33,916 bases of DNA from CAWKAV01 sp963847735 (GTDB taxonomy: Bacteria; Desulfobacterota; Desulfuromonadia; Desulfuromonadales; BM103), in contig CAWKAV010000024.1 in the NCBI GenBank assembly GCA_963847735.1, forward strand, positions 1 through 33,916, written 5' to 3'. Made by a program: the position numbers and the translations under genes. Positions 1 to 9,652 of the stretch are shown here, piece after piece; the first letter of the stretch is position 1, and each line of letters opens with the position of its first letter. The notes beneath the pieces were generated by a model that saw only the letters and a program-made list of their open reading frames with translations, made no database searches and was not told the origin of the DNA.

Positions 1-444
1 GCCAGGTGATCGTCGTCCGCCAAGATCAGATCGGCCTGCGAATCCTCGAGCATGTACGCCAAGCGAGCGGGAGGGTAGGAAGGATCGAGCGGAACGTAGG
101 CCTTGCCGGCCTTGATCACGCCCAGCAGCGCGGCGATGGCCGGCGCGCCCCGCTCCGCCAGCAGGGCAACGGTGGGCGCTCCTCCTTCCCCCTCGGCCAG
201 GACGGCCCACGCCACGCGGTTGGCCATTTGGTTCAACTCGTCATAGGTGACCTCGCCGTGCGCGTCTCGAACCGCAAGCCGGGTCGCGTACTGCCGGACA
301 GTACTCTCGAAACGTGTGGGATCGACTCCTCGATCGCCGTCAATCAAAAGGAATAAACGGGTTGCGGGGACGCGCCGCGGCGATCGGAGACGCCGACCTC
401 CCACGGATAGAAATCGGCCTGCCACGTCGGTTTTGCTCGCTCAC
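1..444 (-). CDS. NRPS adenylation domain, N-terminal part (cut by window edge)
   Basis: This is the start of a nonribosomal peptide synthetase that would activate an amino acid as its adenylate. I place the start at GTG 444, which overlaps the stop of the upstream phosphopantetheinyl transferase (GTGA). The reading passes through NPFIPFD, then AIEESIP, then TRFESTVRQYATRLAVRD in successive frames, so there are two one-base shifts near 310-350. It then runs cleanly through VTYDELNQMANRVA and the A2-type core KAGKAYVPLDPSYPPARLAY to LILADD at the edge. A PFIPF...EESIP leader directly before the adenylation domain means there is no condensation domain in front. The A2 region resembles that of the NRPS at 1931-3571, so the two may be paralogues. 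The substrate cannot be read because the binding pocket lies outside the window. Confidence 0.8.
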
Positions 445-1278
445 ATGTGCTCACTTTCCAGCAGGGCAAACTGCCAACACTCGATCTGCCGGCAGCGGCC
501 TTGTACAGCCAGCGCAGCCGCATATCCCGCGCCAGGGCAAAGCTCGTGCAGGGTACAACGAGGGCCGGCACTGAGCGACCACATCGTGCGCCCGGGAGCG
601 GTCGATCTGTCCGTCGACGGGCTGACGCCCTCCGTGAACGCGGACAGGCCCTGCCCTATCGCCTTGGCACAGGCTTCTCGGCGCGTCCAAAGGTCAAAAA
701 AAGCTGCCTGTTGAGCCAGGGCGGGAAGCGCGCGCAAATGCTGCAGATCACCTGGCGCAAAGAAACGCCGGGCGATCTCGTCCATCTCGTCCAAGGCGTA
801 GATACGCTCCACATCGATGCCCACCGGAACGCGGGCAACGGCATAGAGCGCGAGACTGCCCGAGTGGGACAGGTTAAAGCAGAGATTCCGGCGCCTGTGG
901 GGGCAGCCCGGGGTCGCTCACGGATGGATCGAAAGACAGAAAGGGCTTGCCCCACTGGCCATAGCGGAAGCAGAGCGTGCGTGGATCGACATCGAGGTAA
1001 CGGCTCAGGAGGACCCTCAGCATGCCCCGCGCGGCAATGAAGCGCCGGCGATCCCGAGCAAAGCGCAGCCGACCGGCTCGGTCCAACTCGTCGAGTCCAA
1101 GAGTACGCTCCAGAGCGCGCAGACGATGCTCCGATACGTCCAGCGAGGCCCGCCAGACGTGCACCTGCCCATCAGGCAAATGGGTTGTACGCGGCGGAGG
1201 GCGCCAGAGGACATCTGCAGCCTGCGCGATCTCTCCCTCGATTTCCCGATCAGATGTGACCGCCTGTCCCCAGCTCAT
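441..1278 (-). CDS. 4'-phosphopantetheinyl transferase, Sfp type (frameshifted)
   Basis: Transfers the phosphopantetheine arm of CoA to the serine of carrier proteins, here presumably the PCP domains of the neighbouring NRPSs. The N-terminal half (start ATG 1278) contains LPDGQVHVWRASLD and the GRLRFARDRRRFIAARGMLR region, followed by YGQWGKPFLSF. The reading then shifts frame near 870-890 into FNLSHSG, the family motif GIDVERI with the Mg-binding acidic residues, and the WTRREACAKAIGQGLS motif (WxxKEAxxKA in relatives). Total length of about 278 residues is normal for the family. The start overlaps the acyltransferase stop (ATGA) and the stop overlaps the next NRPS start (GTGA), so translation is probably coupled. 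The single frameshift is most likely a sequence error. Confidence 0.88.
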
Positions 1279-1926
1279 ATCGCTTTGATTTCCGCCCAGC
1301 TTGAGACGGCGGCGCGATGCTCCTCTGTAGGTAGGTCAGCCATCGACAAACTTGAGATTGCGCACAAAGTGCTCGTACGTGTTTCCGACGAGAGGAACAC
1401 CACACTGTGCGACCCTGGCAGCGGATTCCCCTGTACCATCGTCAGCGGCGGGACCGACTGGGTGACGACGCTGCCCGCAGCCACCACCGCGCCCTGCCCG
1501 ATCGTCACGTTGGGTAGAATGATCACACCCGGGCCAATGTAGACATTGTCCTCGATCCGCACCGACGCGCCATCGCTCAACCGTGCCCAGCGCGCACTCC
1601 CCGCAAAGTGGGCAATGACCACACTGCGCACACTGATCGTCACGTGATTGCCGATCGAGACCATCGCGGGTGTCCGGATTCCAGGAGCACGCCAAGCCCA
1701 ATAAACACGTCCTTGCCGATGCGCACGCCCCGCATCGCGGTGCAGCCGCACGCGGATCGTGCGCGCCCCCGGCGCATAGAGCGCCAGCATCTGCAACAAG
1801 CGGTTCTTGAGCTCTACCAAAGGAGGGTCTCTGTACAGTCCGTGCCGGGCCGGCGCGCCTTGGCCGGCGCGCGGGGCCTGGCTGCCCCTGCGCGCCCGCC
1901 GGTCGCGTCTCTGAGCCTCGGCGCAT
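1275..1926 (-). CDS. Left-handed beta-helix (hexapeptide repeat) acyltransferase, frameshifted
   Basis: Relative of serine O-acetyltransferase and maltose/galactoside acetyltransferases; transfers an acyl group from an acyl-CoA or carrier protein. The region VELKNRLLQMLALYAPGART leads into hexapeptide turns: GVRIGKDVFIGL in one frame, then VSIGNHVTISVRSVVIAH and VRIEDNVYIGPGVIILPNVT in another, and finally GAVVAAGSVVTQSVPPLTMV and QGNPLPG, the usual end of the helix. A histidine in the VVIAHFAG coil may be catalytic. I chose ATG 1926, four bases after the NRPS stop, but the first 35 or so codons shift frame and the start is uncertain. Sitting between NRPS and PPTase genes, it probably acylates the peptide product or an intermediate; the substrate is unknown. 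Confidence 0.8.
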
Positions 1927-1930
1927 CGCT

Positions 1931-3571
1931 TTACCGGCGATAGATGCGCGCAAGCTGCTCGACGGTGGGAGACCGAAAAAAGCGTCCAGGGAGACCGGGC
2001 CGCGGCGCCGCATCCCCTTCAAGATCGCCGCCAATGCGCGCATCGATCTGTGCAAAAAGGCGCGCCACCAGCAGCGAGTCCCCGCCCAGATCGTAAAAGC
2101 TGTCGCGCACGCCGACCGGCTGCACGCCAAGCACCTCTTCCCAAATGCTGGCCAGATCGCGTTCCAGAGCGTCCCGCGGGGCGACATAGGGATTCTCCAG
2201 GTCCGGTCGTGTGGGTTCCGGGTCGGGCAGCGCGCGGCGATCGATCTTGCCATTGGCGTTCAGCGGCATCCGGTTCAGCAGCACAAAAGCGGAGGGGATC
2301 ATATAGTCGGGCAGGCGCTCTGCCAGCGCGCGCCGCAGGCTGCTCGTCGTCGGCGCAGGCCGGGCGGCCGGTACGAAGTAGGCCACCAGTTGCTGGTTGC
2401 CGCCGGGATGGCGCTGGCGCGCCACGACAACCGCCTCTTGACGAGCTTGGTCCGGGCGCCGCTCTCAGGATCGAGCAGCGCGGCCTCGACCTCGGCGATC
2501 TCGACCCGGAACCCGGAACTTGACCTGAAAGTCCTTGCGCCCCAGGTGTGTCAGGCAGCCATCGCCGCCATCCGACCAAGGTCGCCGGTAAAGTAGAGAC
2601 GCTCGTCGCTGAGGCGGCTCCATCCGCTCCCGTAGAGGCGCGTGCGCCGGCAGCAGGCAAGAACTTGGCTGCGTCAGCTCGGGCTTGCGCCAGTAGCCGG
2701 GAGATAGGTAACGGCTCTGGACCACGATCTCGCCGACCTCGCCCGGAGCGACCGGCTGCCTCTCCTCGTCCAGCAGCAGGATCTCGACGTCGTCAACGCA
2801 TAGCCAACCGGCACGATACTGTCTGCGATCTCTGAATCCTTGTTCACAAAGAGGCGCGAGATGATCTTGGCCTCGGTGGCCCCCAGCCCAATGTGAAAGA
2901 CGCAGTTGGGAAAGTGGGTCTTGTACAGCTCCACGTCCCCCTTTTCCACCCGGTCGCCGCCAACGCCAATGATCCGGAGATTAGGAAACCGGTGATCGGG
3001 AGTCAATGCCTGGCACAATTGGCGAAAGAGGGTTGGCACCGATTCGTACTTGCTAATGCGTTCTTTGATGAGCCACTCTGCCAGGCGGCCGATGCCTGCC
3101 TCTTGGATGCCATAGGCAATAACGGCCGCCCCGTTCAGCAGCGCGCCATAGATGTCGCCGACCGATCCGCTAAACGCGAGCGAGGCGAGCAGAGCGAGGC
3201 GATCCTCCGAGTGCAGATGCCAGCCGTTCGTATAGACCATGGTGTGATGGAGCACGTTTCGATGGCTCTCGATGACCCCTTTGGGCGCCCCTGTCGAGCC
3301 AGAGGTATAGATGATGTAGGCATAGGTGTCGGGAGAGAGAGCCAGTCCCGGATTCTCGGCCGAGTTTGCGTCCAAGGCTTGCACATTGAGGACTCGACAG
3401 CCGGTCTCTTGGGCCAACGATCCGGCCAGATCGGCATAGTGACTGTCGCACAGGATCAGATCGCTCTCAGAATCCTCAATCATCAAGGCCAATCTGGCGC
3501 GAGGATAAGAGCCATCCAGCGGCACATAGGTCTTGCCCGCCTTGAGGGCGCCCATAAATGCAGCGATATCT
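1931..3571 (-). CDS. Nonribosomal peptide synthetase, adenylation plus peptidyl carrier domain (5' end missing)
   Basis: Activates an amino acid and loads it on its own carrier domain. Visible in order: A2 (ALKAGKTYVPLD), A3 (YIIYTSGSTGAPKGV), A4-like region, A5 as FHIGLGATEAKIIS, then in other frames SRYLSPGYWRKPELT, GCLTHLGRKDFQVK (A8), LPDYMIPSAFVLLNRMPLN (A9), NGKIDRRALP (A10), and the carrier site FYDLGGDSLLVARL with the phosphopantetheine serine. It ends at TAA 1931 with no condensation or thioesterase domain. The A5 core is GLGATE, not the usual NxYGPTE. At least three one-base shifts lie between about 2815 and 2425. The first 40-60 residues are lost because homology stops near 3571, where an unrelated kinase begins. 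It leads a four-gene overlapping operon. Confidence 0.87.
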
Positions 3572-3585
3572 GCTCAGGATCGAAG
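3566..3585. other. Probable chimeric junction A/B
   Basis: Reading minus strand from 3555 upward, the adenylation domain stays plausible to about IAAFMGALKAG. Reading the kinase downward, it stays plausible to about LCDFDPEQI. The two overlap by a few codons near 3571-3580 and neither continues past the other. Base composition changes from GC-rich to AT-rich at the same place. Confidence 0.7.
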
Positions 3586-4300
3586 TCACAAAGTGGTAAT
3601 GTATTCAATTCAGTTTTAAATGTCACTGAGCTGAACTTCTTTAGAGGAGATAGATATTTAATTACAGACTGAATCGTTCTGTTCAAATCGTTGTTGTCTT
3701 TATTCAAGTCAGTAACTGAAGTTTCAAGCAGCACCTGTGCATATTTTTGAATGTTACGAATGCTATCCGCGGCTACTTTTGATTTCAATTTTAATCTGTC
3801 AAAGAGCAGATCATCGAGTTCTTGATTAGTGTCAAATTCTGATTGTGATTTTTCGATTGTTCGTAAGAGACTTTCAGTCTCGAGTAAGGCAAGGTGAACT
3901 AAACCTTGCAATGCCTGCCAATCTCAGTATCAATTCCGGATTTTAATACCTTTCGCTCTGCCTGAATGAGTTGTGCATTTGCTTCCTGTAATGCATTGTA
4001 TGCATTTATCTGGTTATCGTACAATTGGGCATTTCTGATTGCGGTGGCTGCCTGCCCGGCAAGTATCTCAAATGTGCCTGTTATTTCTCTAACTTTTATT
4101 TTATGAAGACGTTTGCTATCGACATAAATCACACCTATCTTTTTGCCATTTGTGATTAATGGAGAACAAAGTATTGTTTGAAGATCAAGCTTTAAAATAC
4201 TCTTTGTTGTATCATATGCTGTATCACTCTGTGCACCTTCTAAAAAGATTGATTGACCATTCTTGAAAAACATCTTCAACATGTTCTGCGATGACGACAA
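3572..4300 (-). pseudogene. GAF-domain sensor histidine kinase, internal fragment (frameshifted)
   Basis: Part of a signal-sensing histidine kinase. The upstream part contains a GAF domain typical of this group: KNGQSIFLEGAQSDTAYD, then LQTILCSPLITNGKKIGVIY and VDSKRLHK, followed by the helix FEILAGQAATAIRNAQLYD and a coiled coil (LQEANAQLIQAERK). After a one-base shift near 3900 (IGRHCKV to LVHLALLETES) it continues into a long helical segment and reaches LPLCDFDPEQI, which should precede the ATP-binding domain. Both ends are missing: the start is lost near 4300 and the catalytic domain near 3572. The AT-rich composition differs from both neighbours, so this is an orphan insert, not a resident gene. 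What it senses cannot be told. Confidence 0.7.
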
Positions 4301-4327
4301 TGGGCTGAGAAGACACGCGCATCTCTC
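4296..4327. other. Probable chimeric junction B/C
   Basis: The kinase reading (SSSQNMLKMFFKNGQ) starts abruptly near 4300 without the first half of its GAF domain, and the etfB stop codon (TAG 4328-4330) lies directly beside it. The expected partner gene etfA is absent downstream of etfB. Composition changes here from AT-rich to mid-GC. Confidence 0.6.
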
Positions 4328-5108
4328 CTATCCGGTTATTAAACGGTCTTGAAGAATATCCAAAAGCCGGTGTGCTTTTTCCAGGGGCGTTCCTTCCAGA
4401 ATCAGTCCTGCACGCGTTTTTCTGCGGAAGCGTTGTCTGCATGATGGACAGATGTGTGGATCGGCGATTCAAGAGATCCGGACAAAATCGTGTCCAGGGG
4501 ATGTCTGTTGGCCCGAAGCATTTTGGAAAGCGAGGGATAGCGCGGCTGGTTGATGCCGCTTTGCAGTGTCAGAAGCGCCGGAAGCTTGATTTCCATGTGC
4601 ATCTCGAAGTCCGCCTTCCATCTCGCGTTCAACGTATATTCGGCCCGATTTCCGGCATCATCCGGCGGAAAATAACGGAGGTGGCACAGGGAAGTTGCAG
4701 CATTTCAGCCACCAGGGGCCCCACCTGGCCATTCATGTCATCACCGGACATGATGCCGGTCAGAATCAAGTCATAATGGCAGGCCCGGGCATATGCGGCA
4801 ATCCAGGTGGCGGTTGCAAAAGGACTCAGGTAGCCATCGGATTCGGTGAGAATGTGAATGCCGTGATCCGCACCCATTCCCAGTGCTCTTCTGAGAATCG
4901 CCTCCACCCTTTCAGGTCCCACGGACAGGACATCGATGCGGGTTTTCAGAATTTCTTCACGGATACGCAGCGCCTCTTCAAGGGCAAAACAGTCAAAGCG
5001 GTTCATGACAAACGCGCTGCCATCAATGTCGACCCATCTGCCATTGGCGTTAACACCGACCATCGCATCAGGATCGGGTATCTGTTTAACACAGACCAGG
5101 AGCTTCAT
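4328..5108 (-). CDS. etfB: Electron transfer flavoprotein beta subunit (frameshifted)
   Basis: Beta subunit of ETF, which binds AMP and with EtfA carries electrons from acyl-CoA dehydrogenases and similar flavoenzymes. Start ATG 5108 opens MKLLVCVKQIPDPD, the family N-terminus; AGGA lies upstream. Then come MNRFDCFALEEALRIRE, VLSVGPERVEAILRRALGMG and GIMSGDDMNGQVGPLVAEML. The frame shifts near 4630 into EIKLPALLTLQSGINQPRYP, the AMP-binding signature region (GINxPRYPSL), and again near 4420 into RAGLILEGTPLEKAHRLLDI, the usual C-terminal tail, ending at TAG 4328. About 260 residues, normal length. It follows the aminopeptidase after 33 bases. EtfA should follow but the sequence changes origin at about 4310. 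Confidence 0.9.
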
Positions 5109-5141
5109 TACGCCGATTTTCCTGAAGGGCAAATCATCATT

Positions 5142-7626
5142 TCAGCCCCTGGCCTGCCGCATTCTCAGATTTATTTCCAGCTTTTCAAGGGCCAGCTTGA
5201 TCGCGTCCTTGGCTTTATCCGAGCGACTCAGATAATCTGTGAAATAGCCCGGGATCTCCTCAGGCCGGTAAAGCCCGGCTGAGGGAACGATCGCGGTGAT
5301 AAGTCTTTCATGAAGAAGGGGATGAAAGCTTTCGATTTTTGACAGATTGGCCGTGTACCAGTCCCAGAGAAGGGGAATCGCCTCAGGGTTGGCCGACATG
5401 GAAATGATGGGAATAAACTGATTCCTGGCCGGCACCTGATGAATGACATAATCCAGGGCTTTGGCGATGACCGCATTTTCCGAAAATCCCCCCAGGGCGA
5501 TCAGCACATTGACACGCTCCTGTTCACTGGCGGATTCGCGGAATCGCATCTCCAGCCAGCCAAAGGCATCTTGACCTTCCGTCAACGCGCCGATCTGCAT
5601 GGCGCTTTTCAAAATATCCGGATTGACGGCTTTGCCTGCTTTCATCAGGGCAAATTGAGATCGGCCGAAATCAGCCGCAGTCTTAGAGCCGATCAAGGCT
5701 GCCTGCCACAGTACCTGATCTCGCAGAATCGCGCGAGTATGGGCTTCGTCTGCGCCCGCCTCGTATCCGATACGCTCCAGAATGGATTCAAGCCGCGGAA
5801 TTGCCGCATCGGAAATCTGCCGGCGGCCGTCTTCCAGCACCAGCCAGAGATGACAGAGCACATCGGCGATGCCGGCGAGCGGCAAAAAAGCATCTTCGTC
5901 GTCATAATGGGCCAGAAAATCCAGATAAGCTTCCAGGGTCATGTCACCGCGGATCAGCAGGGCGGCGAAATCCGCATGAAGTCCCCAGCGGTCTTCCGGG
6001 GAAAGGGTTTTGTTCCGGACGGCTGTTCCAAGGGCATTCAGATTCGCAGAGTCCAGATATTTGACTCTGTAACAGCCGGTTTGACCGGCATTAATTTTGT
6101 AAACAGCCGTATCTTCCGGAAGTTCGAACGACTGAAGCGGTTGTTCCAGAATCACGTTCAGAAAAGTAGAAGCTCCGGTACTTCGAAAATACTTTAATCA
6201 TAACAGGTACCATCCAGGTCTGGACAGCTTCATAAGGAAGATAAGTGAATCGATGTTGGGCGATCGAAAGCTTGCGGCCGTCACGACGCGCCTCAAGAAG
6301 CGGGAATCCGGGCTGTTCGATCCAGCTTTTCATGATCCGGGTGACCGGCAGCTCCGATGCCGTTTCCAGGGCCTGCCAGAGATCATCGCTTGCAGCGCAG
6401 GCATAGCTATGCGTTTTCAAATACCGCTGCAGGCCGCCCTTGAAATGATCCTCTCCGATATATCCGTGAATCTGCCGAAGAATGCTCCCGCCCTTGCTGT
6501 AGATGATCGGCGCGGTGCTGGAGTTGATGACGACATGCTCTCCGCCGGGAATTTCGATGGGAAAATTTTCAATCAGGGCATCCCGTGACATGGCTGCCGC
6601 AGTCTGGCCGTACAGAAACTGGTCCCAGACACCCCAGTCGGGATGATAATGATCCACGATGCCATAGCCAAAATATGTGGCAAAGCTTTCGTTCAGCCAA
6701 AGATATTTCCAGTCCGAAGGGGTGACCAGATTACCGAACCATTGGTGCACGATTTCATGCGCGATGATTTCACAGATTCTGCCCTCGCCGGATTTCGAGG
6801 TAATGCCCGGATACCGCAGCAGCAGGTTCTCCCGAAACGTGATGGCCCCCCAGTTCTCCATGGCGCCGAAAGCAAAATCCGGAATGGCGATCAAATCCAG
6901 TTTGGGAAAAGGATACGCTATTCCGAAATATTTTTCGCAGAATTCCAGCGCATTGCATCCGAAATCCAGTCCAAAACCGGCATAAGGCTCCATTCCCGGA
7001 AGGGTCAGGACGTTTACCCGCGTTTCACCGATTTTTTGAACCCGTTTGAAATCACCCACTCCCCAAAAAACCAGGTATGTGGACATTTTTGGCGTTGTTT
7101 CAAAATAATAGCGCTGCCTGCCGCTATCCAGCGCCTGCACCTCCTTGATGGCCGCATTGGAAACAGCAGAGAGTCCGGCATTTACGATGATATCAATATC
7201 GAATGTGGCTTTTTGCAACGGATGATCCAGGCACGGAAAGGCCCGCCGCGCATCGCTTTCCTGAAACTGGGTGACGCCGATAAACCGGCGGCTGCCCTGA
7301 TCAACATAACTGCTGCGGTAAAATCCTGCCATGCTGTCGTTGATCTGTCCCTGGTAAGTGATTACCAGAACAAATTGACCGCAAATAGGCTCAGACAGGT
7401 GAATAATCAACGCCTCTTTTTTCAAGTCCATTGAGAGCGAACAAGGCACAAGCGTTTCTGCCTGCCAGACACCGCACGTTGTTACAGCAAGATCCAGCGC
7501 ATTCAGCGCAATCTCATCAACAAAAACCTCTGTTTCCAGAACAATCTCCGCAGTTCCGCCAAACTGGAATTGCAGCAGGTCAGGATCAATGGAAATCTTG
7601 TAGTGGATGGCTCGAATATCCGACAT
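5142..7626 (-). CDS. M1-family zinc aminopeptidase (one frameshift)
   Basis: Removes N-terminal amino acids from peptides. The M1 catalytic core is complete: the substrate-anchoring GAMENWGAITFRE motif and the zinc site HEIVHQWFGNLVTP with the downstream glutamate in LWLNESFATYFGY (HExxH-x18-E). The N-terminal part is the beta-saddle typical of the family (IHYKISIDPD). The reading shifts frame at about 6160-6200, after QTWMVPVMIKVF, into LEQPLQSFELPEDTAVYKIN and a long helical C-terminal domain ending QARG at 5142. Total about 828 residues, typical for ERAP/PepN-like enzymes. ATG 7626 (MSDIRAIHYKI) is my start; GGGGTG just precedes it at short spacing. It lies 30 bases after the lipoprotein gene and 33 before etfB, so the three are probably cotranscribed. 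No signal peptide, so cytoplasmic. Confidence 0.92.
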
Positions 7627-7656
7627 AGACACCCCCGGTATATCGGCGTAAAAGTA

Positions 7657-8296
7657 TCAGCGCACAAAAAGATTCCGTCTTTGTTCAATGCTGTCCAGAA
7701 TCGCGGAAACCGCATACTGCATTGTCAGAAAAGCGCCTTTTTCCGGCGTGGATTGTGCATATTTACCGATCTGGCATTCCCCGTGTCCTTTGATGGTAAT
7801 GCTTGAGCCGTTTCTGGCATTAAACTCCACTTGCATATCAATTTCAAATCCATATTTATCGTTGCTTTCCAACGAATCGACGCGTAGGAATTTAGGAATC
7901 GCAACATAATCGTAAGCCCGCAGCTGCACGTTTTCAGGATTCTCAGGCCAAAGCATCTTCAGCGCCGCATCTTCGCTTTGCACCTGCCATAACTCGAGTT
8001 CTGCAAATTCAATCCCGAAGGCTTTTCTCATTTCGATTTCCGCATCCCAGCCGAGTCGGTGCCGAATACTTCTTCCCTCATAGTTACTGACATGTTCGAA
8101 ACGCCCGAACTCAGACGGAATCAGCAGCAAAATCTTGAGCGGAATCGGCGGTCTGCCAAACTGTGAATAATCCACAGGTTTCAGGATGTTTTCTGGCGAG
8201 TCGGTGCGAGATGCCCGCTGTTCCGAACCATTCATGGAAGCACATCCAATTGCAAAAAACAAAAAAAAGACAACAGCGAGCTTTGATGTGTTTCAT
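7657..8296 (-). CDS. Hypothetical lipoprotein, split by a T-tract frameshift
   Basis: No family recognised. ATG 8296 follows a strong GAGGAG site at good spacing and opens MKHIKARCCLFF. One extra T in the T8 tract near 8262-8269 would continue this as LFFAIGCASMNGSEQ, a lipobox with the lipidated cysteine of GCAS. The remaining 200 or so residues run without a break (IPLKILLLIPSEFGRFEHVS, AELELWQVQSEDAALKML, VEFNARNGSSITIKGHG) and suggest a predicted outer-membrane or periplasmic lipoprotein. The frameshift sits exactly in a homopolymer and may be a sequencing error or, less likely, a phase-variable tract. It is the first gene of the minus-strand lipoprotein-aminopeptidase-etfB group. Confidence 0.75.
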
Positions 8297-8538
8297 TTTT
8301 CATTTCTCCTCATTTTACGTGAATATAATTCCTTGCTCCAGTATAACAAATAGCAATAAACCGGAACATACTATAACTTATATGAATTTGACTTATTCAA
8401 TATCATATAATAAATAGCACCAACTAAAGTTTTCATTAATATGATAGTCTCTTTTTCTGTTTTAATGATTTTATAACCCATAACATCAGATTATCAAGAC
8501 AATTCGACAACTCTACCTTTTTTCCAAGGAAGGAAGAT

Positions 8539-8565
8539 ATGAATAAATTCTGCGGGAAATCATAA
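8539..8565 (+). CDS. Possible 8-codon leader peptide upstream of mauE-like gene
   Basis: ATG 8539 follows a strong AAGGAAGG site at good spacing and encodes MNKFCGKS before TAA 8563-8565. That stop overlaps the ATG at 8565 (TAATG), the start of the next gene, which has no good ribosome site of its own. This fits translational coupling through a short leader. It could instead be the true gene start displaced by an indel. Confidence 0.35.
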   Translation: MNKFCGKS

Positions 8566-9041
8566 TGATGCTTTATCGGGGAGCAAGATACTTTCTTGCT
8601 GTTGTATTTCTCTGGTCCGGAATCACCAAGCTTCTGGATCCGGTTTCTTTCAGTGTCCTGATCGATGCGTACGGCCTGATTCCCAAAGCCTGGGTGATAC
8701 CGTCGGCAATACTGCTTTCTTCTCTTGAAGTCATTGCCGGCGCTGGAATTTTTCTGGACGTCCAGGGAAGCCTTGCAATCATAACCGTCATGGTGATCCT
8801 GTTCATTGCCATCCTGTCTTACGGCATTCACATCGGTCTGGATATCGACTGCGGCTGTTTCGGCCCCCAGGATCCCGAAGTCAATGCCTTTCATGATCTA
8901 CGCACGGCGCTTTACAAAGATTTTGTGTTGATGGCCTGCGTTTTGTACCTGTATGCCTGGCGTTTTCACCGATCCGTTCAACCGGAGCGGTTCAGGAAAT
9001 ACCTCACCCGATTCACCATACAAAAGGAGAACTTCGAATGA
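8565..9041 (+). CDS. MauE/DoxX-type membrane protein
   Basis: Small integral membrane protein of the MauE group, named after a methylamine-utilisation gene needed for disulfide formation in methylamine dehydrogenase; relatives occur widely beside thiol-redox and sulfur proteins. Four hydrophobic segments are visible: YFLAVVFLWSGITKLL, WVIPSAILLSSLEVIAGAGI, LAIITVMVILFIAILSYGIH and FVLMACVLYLYAW. The diagnostic DIDCGCFG motif with a CxC pair sits after the third segment. 158 residues, normal length. Its stop overlaps the start of the rhodanese gene (ATGA), so both are made together. With a periplasmic rhodanese next to it, it probably moves electrons or sulfur across the membrane; the exact substrate is unknown. 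Confidence 0.8.
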   Translation: MMLYRGARYFLAVVFLWSGITKLLDPVSFSVLIDAYGLIPKAWVIPSAILLSSLEVIAGAGIFLDVQGSLAIITVMVILFIAILSYGIHIGLDIDCGCFGPQDPEVNAFHDLRTALYKDFVLMACVLYLYAWRFHRSVQPERFRKYLTRFTIQKENFE

Positions 9042-9565
9042 AAAAAATGCTTGGAAATTTGTTGATCGGAATTTTGGTTCTGGGGCTGGCCTCATTCGCG
9101 CATGCCTTTGGAAAAAACAAGTTCGAGGAAGAACTGGAAAAAGAACAGGGCGCGGTCAAGCTGGTTCGGGAAATCCAGCGTGGCGGTTACGATGTGATAA
9201 CCACCGAGGAATTGAAGAAAATGATTGATGAGAAAAAGGATATTCTTATCGTCGACACCATGCCATACGAAGACAGCTACAAAAAAGAGCACGTCCCCGG
9301 CGCCAGACAATTCCTGTTTCCGATTCCGGAAATGCTCACCTGGGAAATCATGGAAACCAATAGCAAAACCATTGAGGATTTCAAGGTCCTGCTTGGACCT
9401 GACACTGAAAAAACGATTGTAATTTATTGCGGTTTCGTTAAATGTACCCGCAGCCATAACGGCGCGGCCTGGGCCAAGAAGCTCGGATACAAAAACGTGT
9501 TGCGTTATCCAGGAGGCATTTTTGCATGGAAAGGCGCCAAATATTCGGTACAGAGCGCTGAATAG
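9038..9565 (+). CDS. Periplasmic rhodanese-like sulfurtransferase
   Basis: Single-domain rhodanese carrying sulfur on an active-site cysteine. A signal peptide is clear: MKKMLGNLL, a hydrophobic core, then SFAHA before FGKNKFEEE. Rhodanese elements follow: VITTEELKKMIDEKKDILIV, DTMPYEDSYKKEHVPGARQF, and the active-site loop IVIYCGFVKCTRSHNGAAWA, in which the first cysteine is the expected nucleophile and the second could form a disulfide with it. It ends KLGYKNVLRYPGGIFAWKGA, the usual C-terminal signature. 175 residues. GGAGAA sits before ATG 9038, which overlaps the MauE stop. Probably works with the MauE-like protein in periplasmic thiol or sulfur transfer. Confidence 0.88.
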   Translation: MKKMLGNLLIGILVLGLASFAHAFGKNKFEEELEKEQGAVKLVREIQRGGYDVITTEELKKMIDEKKDILIVDTMPYEDSYKKEHVPGARQFLFPIPEMLTWEIMETNSKTIEDFKVLLGPDTEKTIVIYCGFVKCTRSHNGAAWAKKLGYKNVLRYPGGIFAWKGAKYSVQSAE

Positions 9566-9589
9566 GCACATGCACAAGTTGGACAGTAG

Positions 9590-9623
9590 GTATCAGGACC
9601 TTCATGGCTGCCCTCCTTGATAC
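9590..9623 (+). terminator. Weak hairpin after the rhodanese gene
   Basis: GTATCAGGA pairs with TCCTTGATAC across a loop of 15 bases, with one bulged base. No clear T run follows, so it may slow or process the transcript without ending it. The next gene starts only 29 bases downstream on the same strand. Confidence 0.3.
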
Positions 9624-9652
9624 TTGCAGCCTTTTATCTATTGAAGTGTAAG

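Noticed and set aside
3483..4300. NRPS fused to a sensor kinase as a new signalling enzyme
   Set aside because: The frames do not join in a sensible way, both proteins are cut inside domains, and composition changes at the border. A chimeric join explains it.
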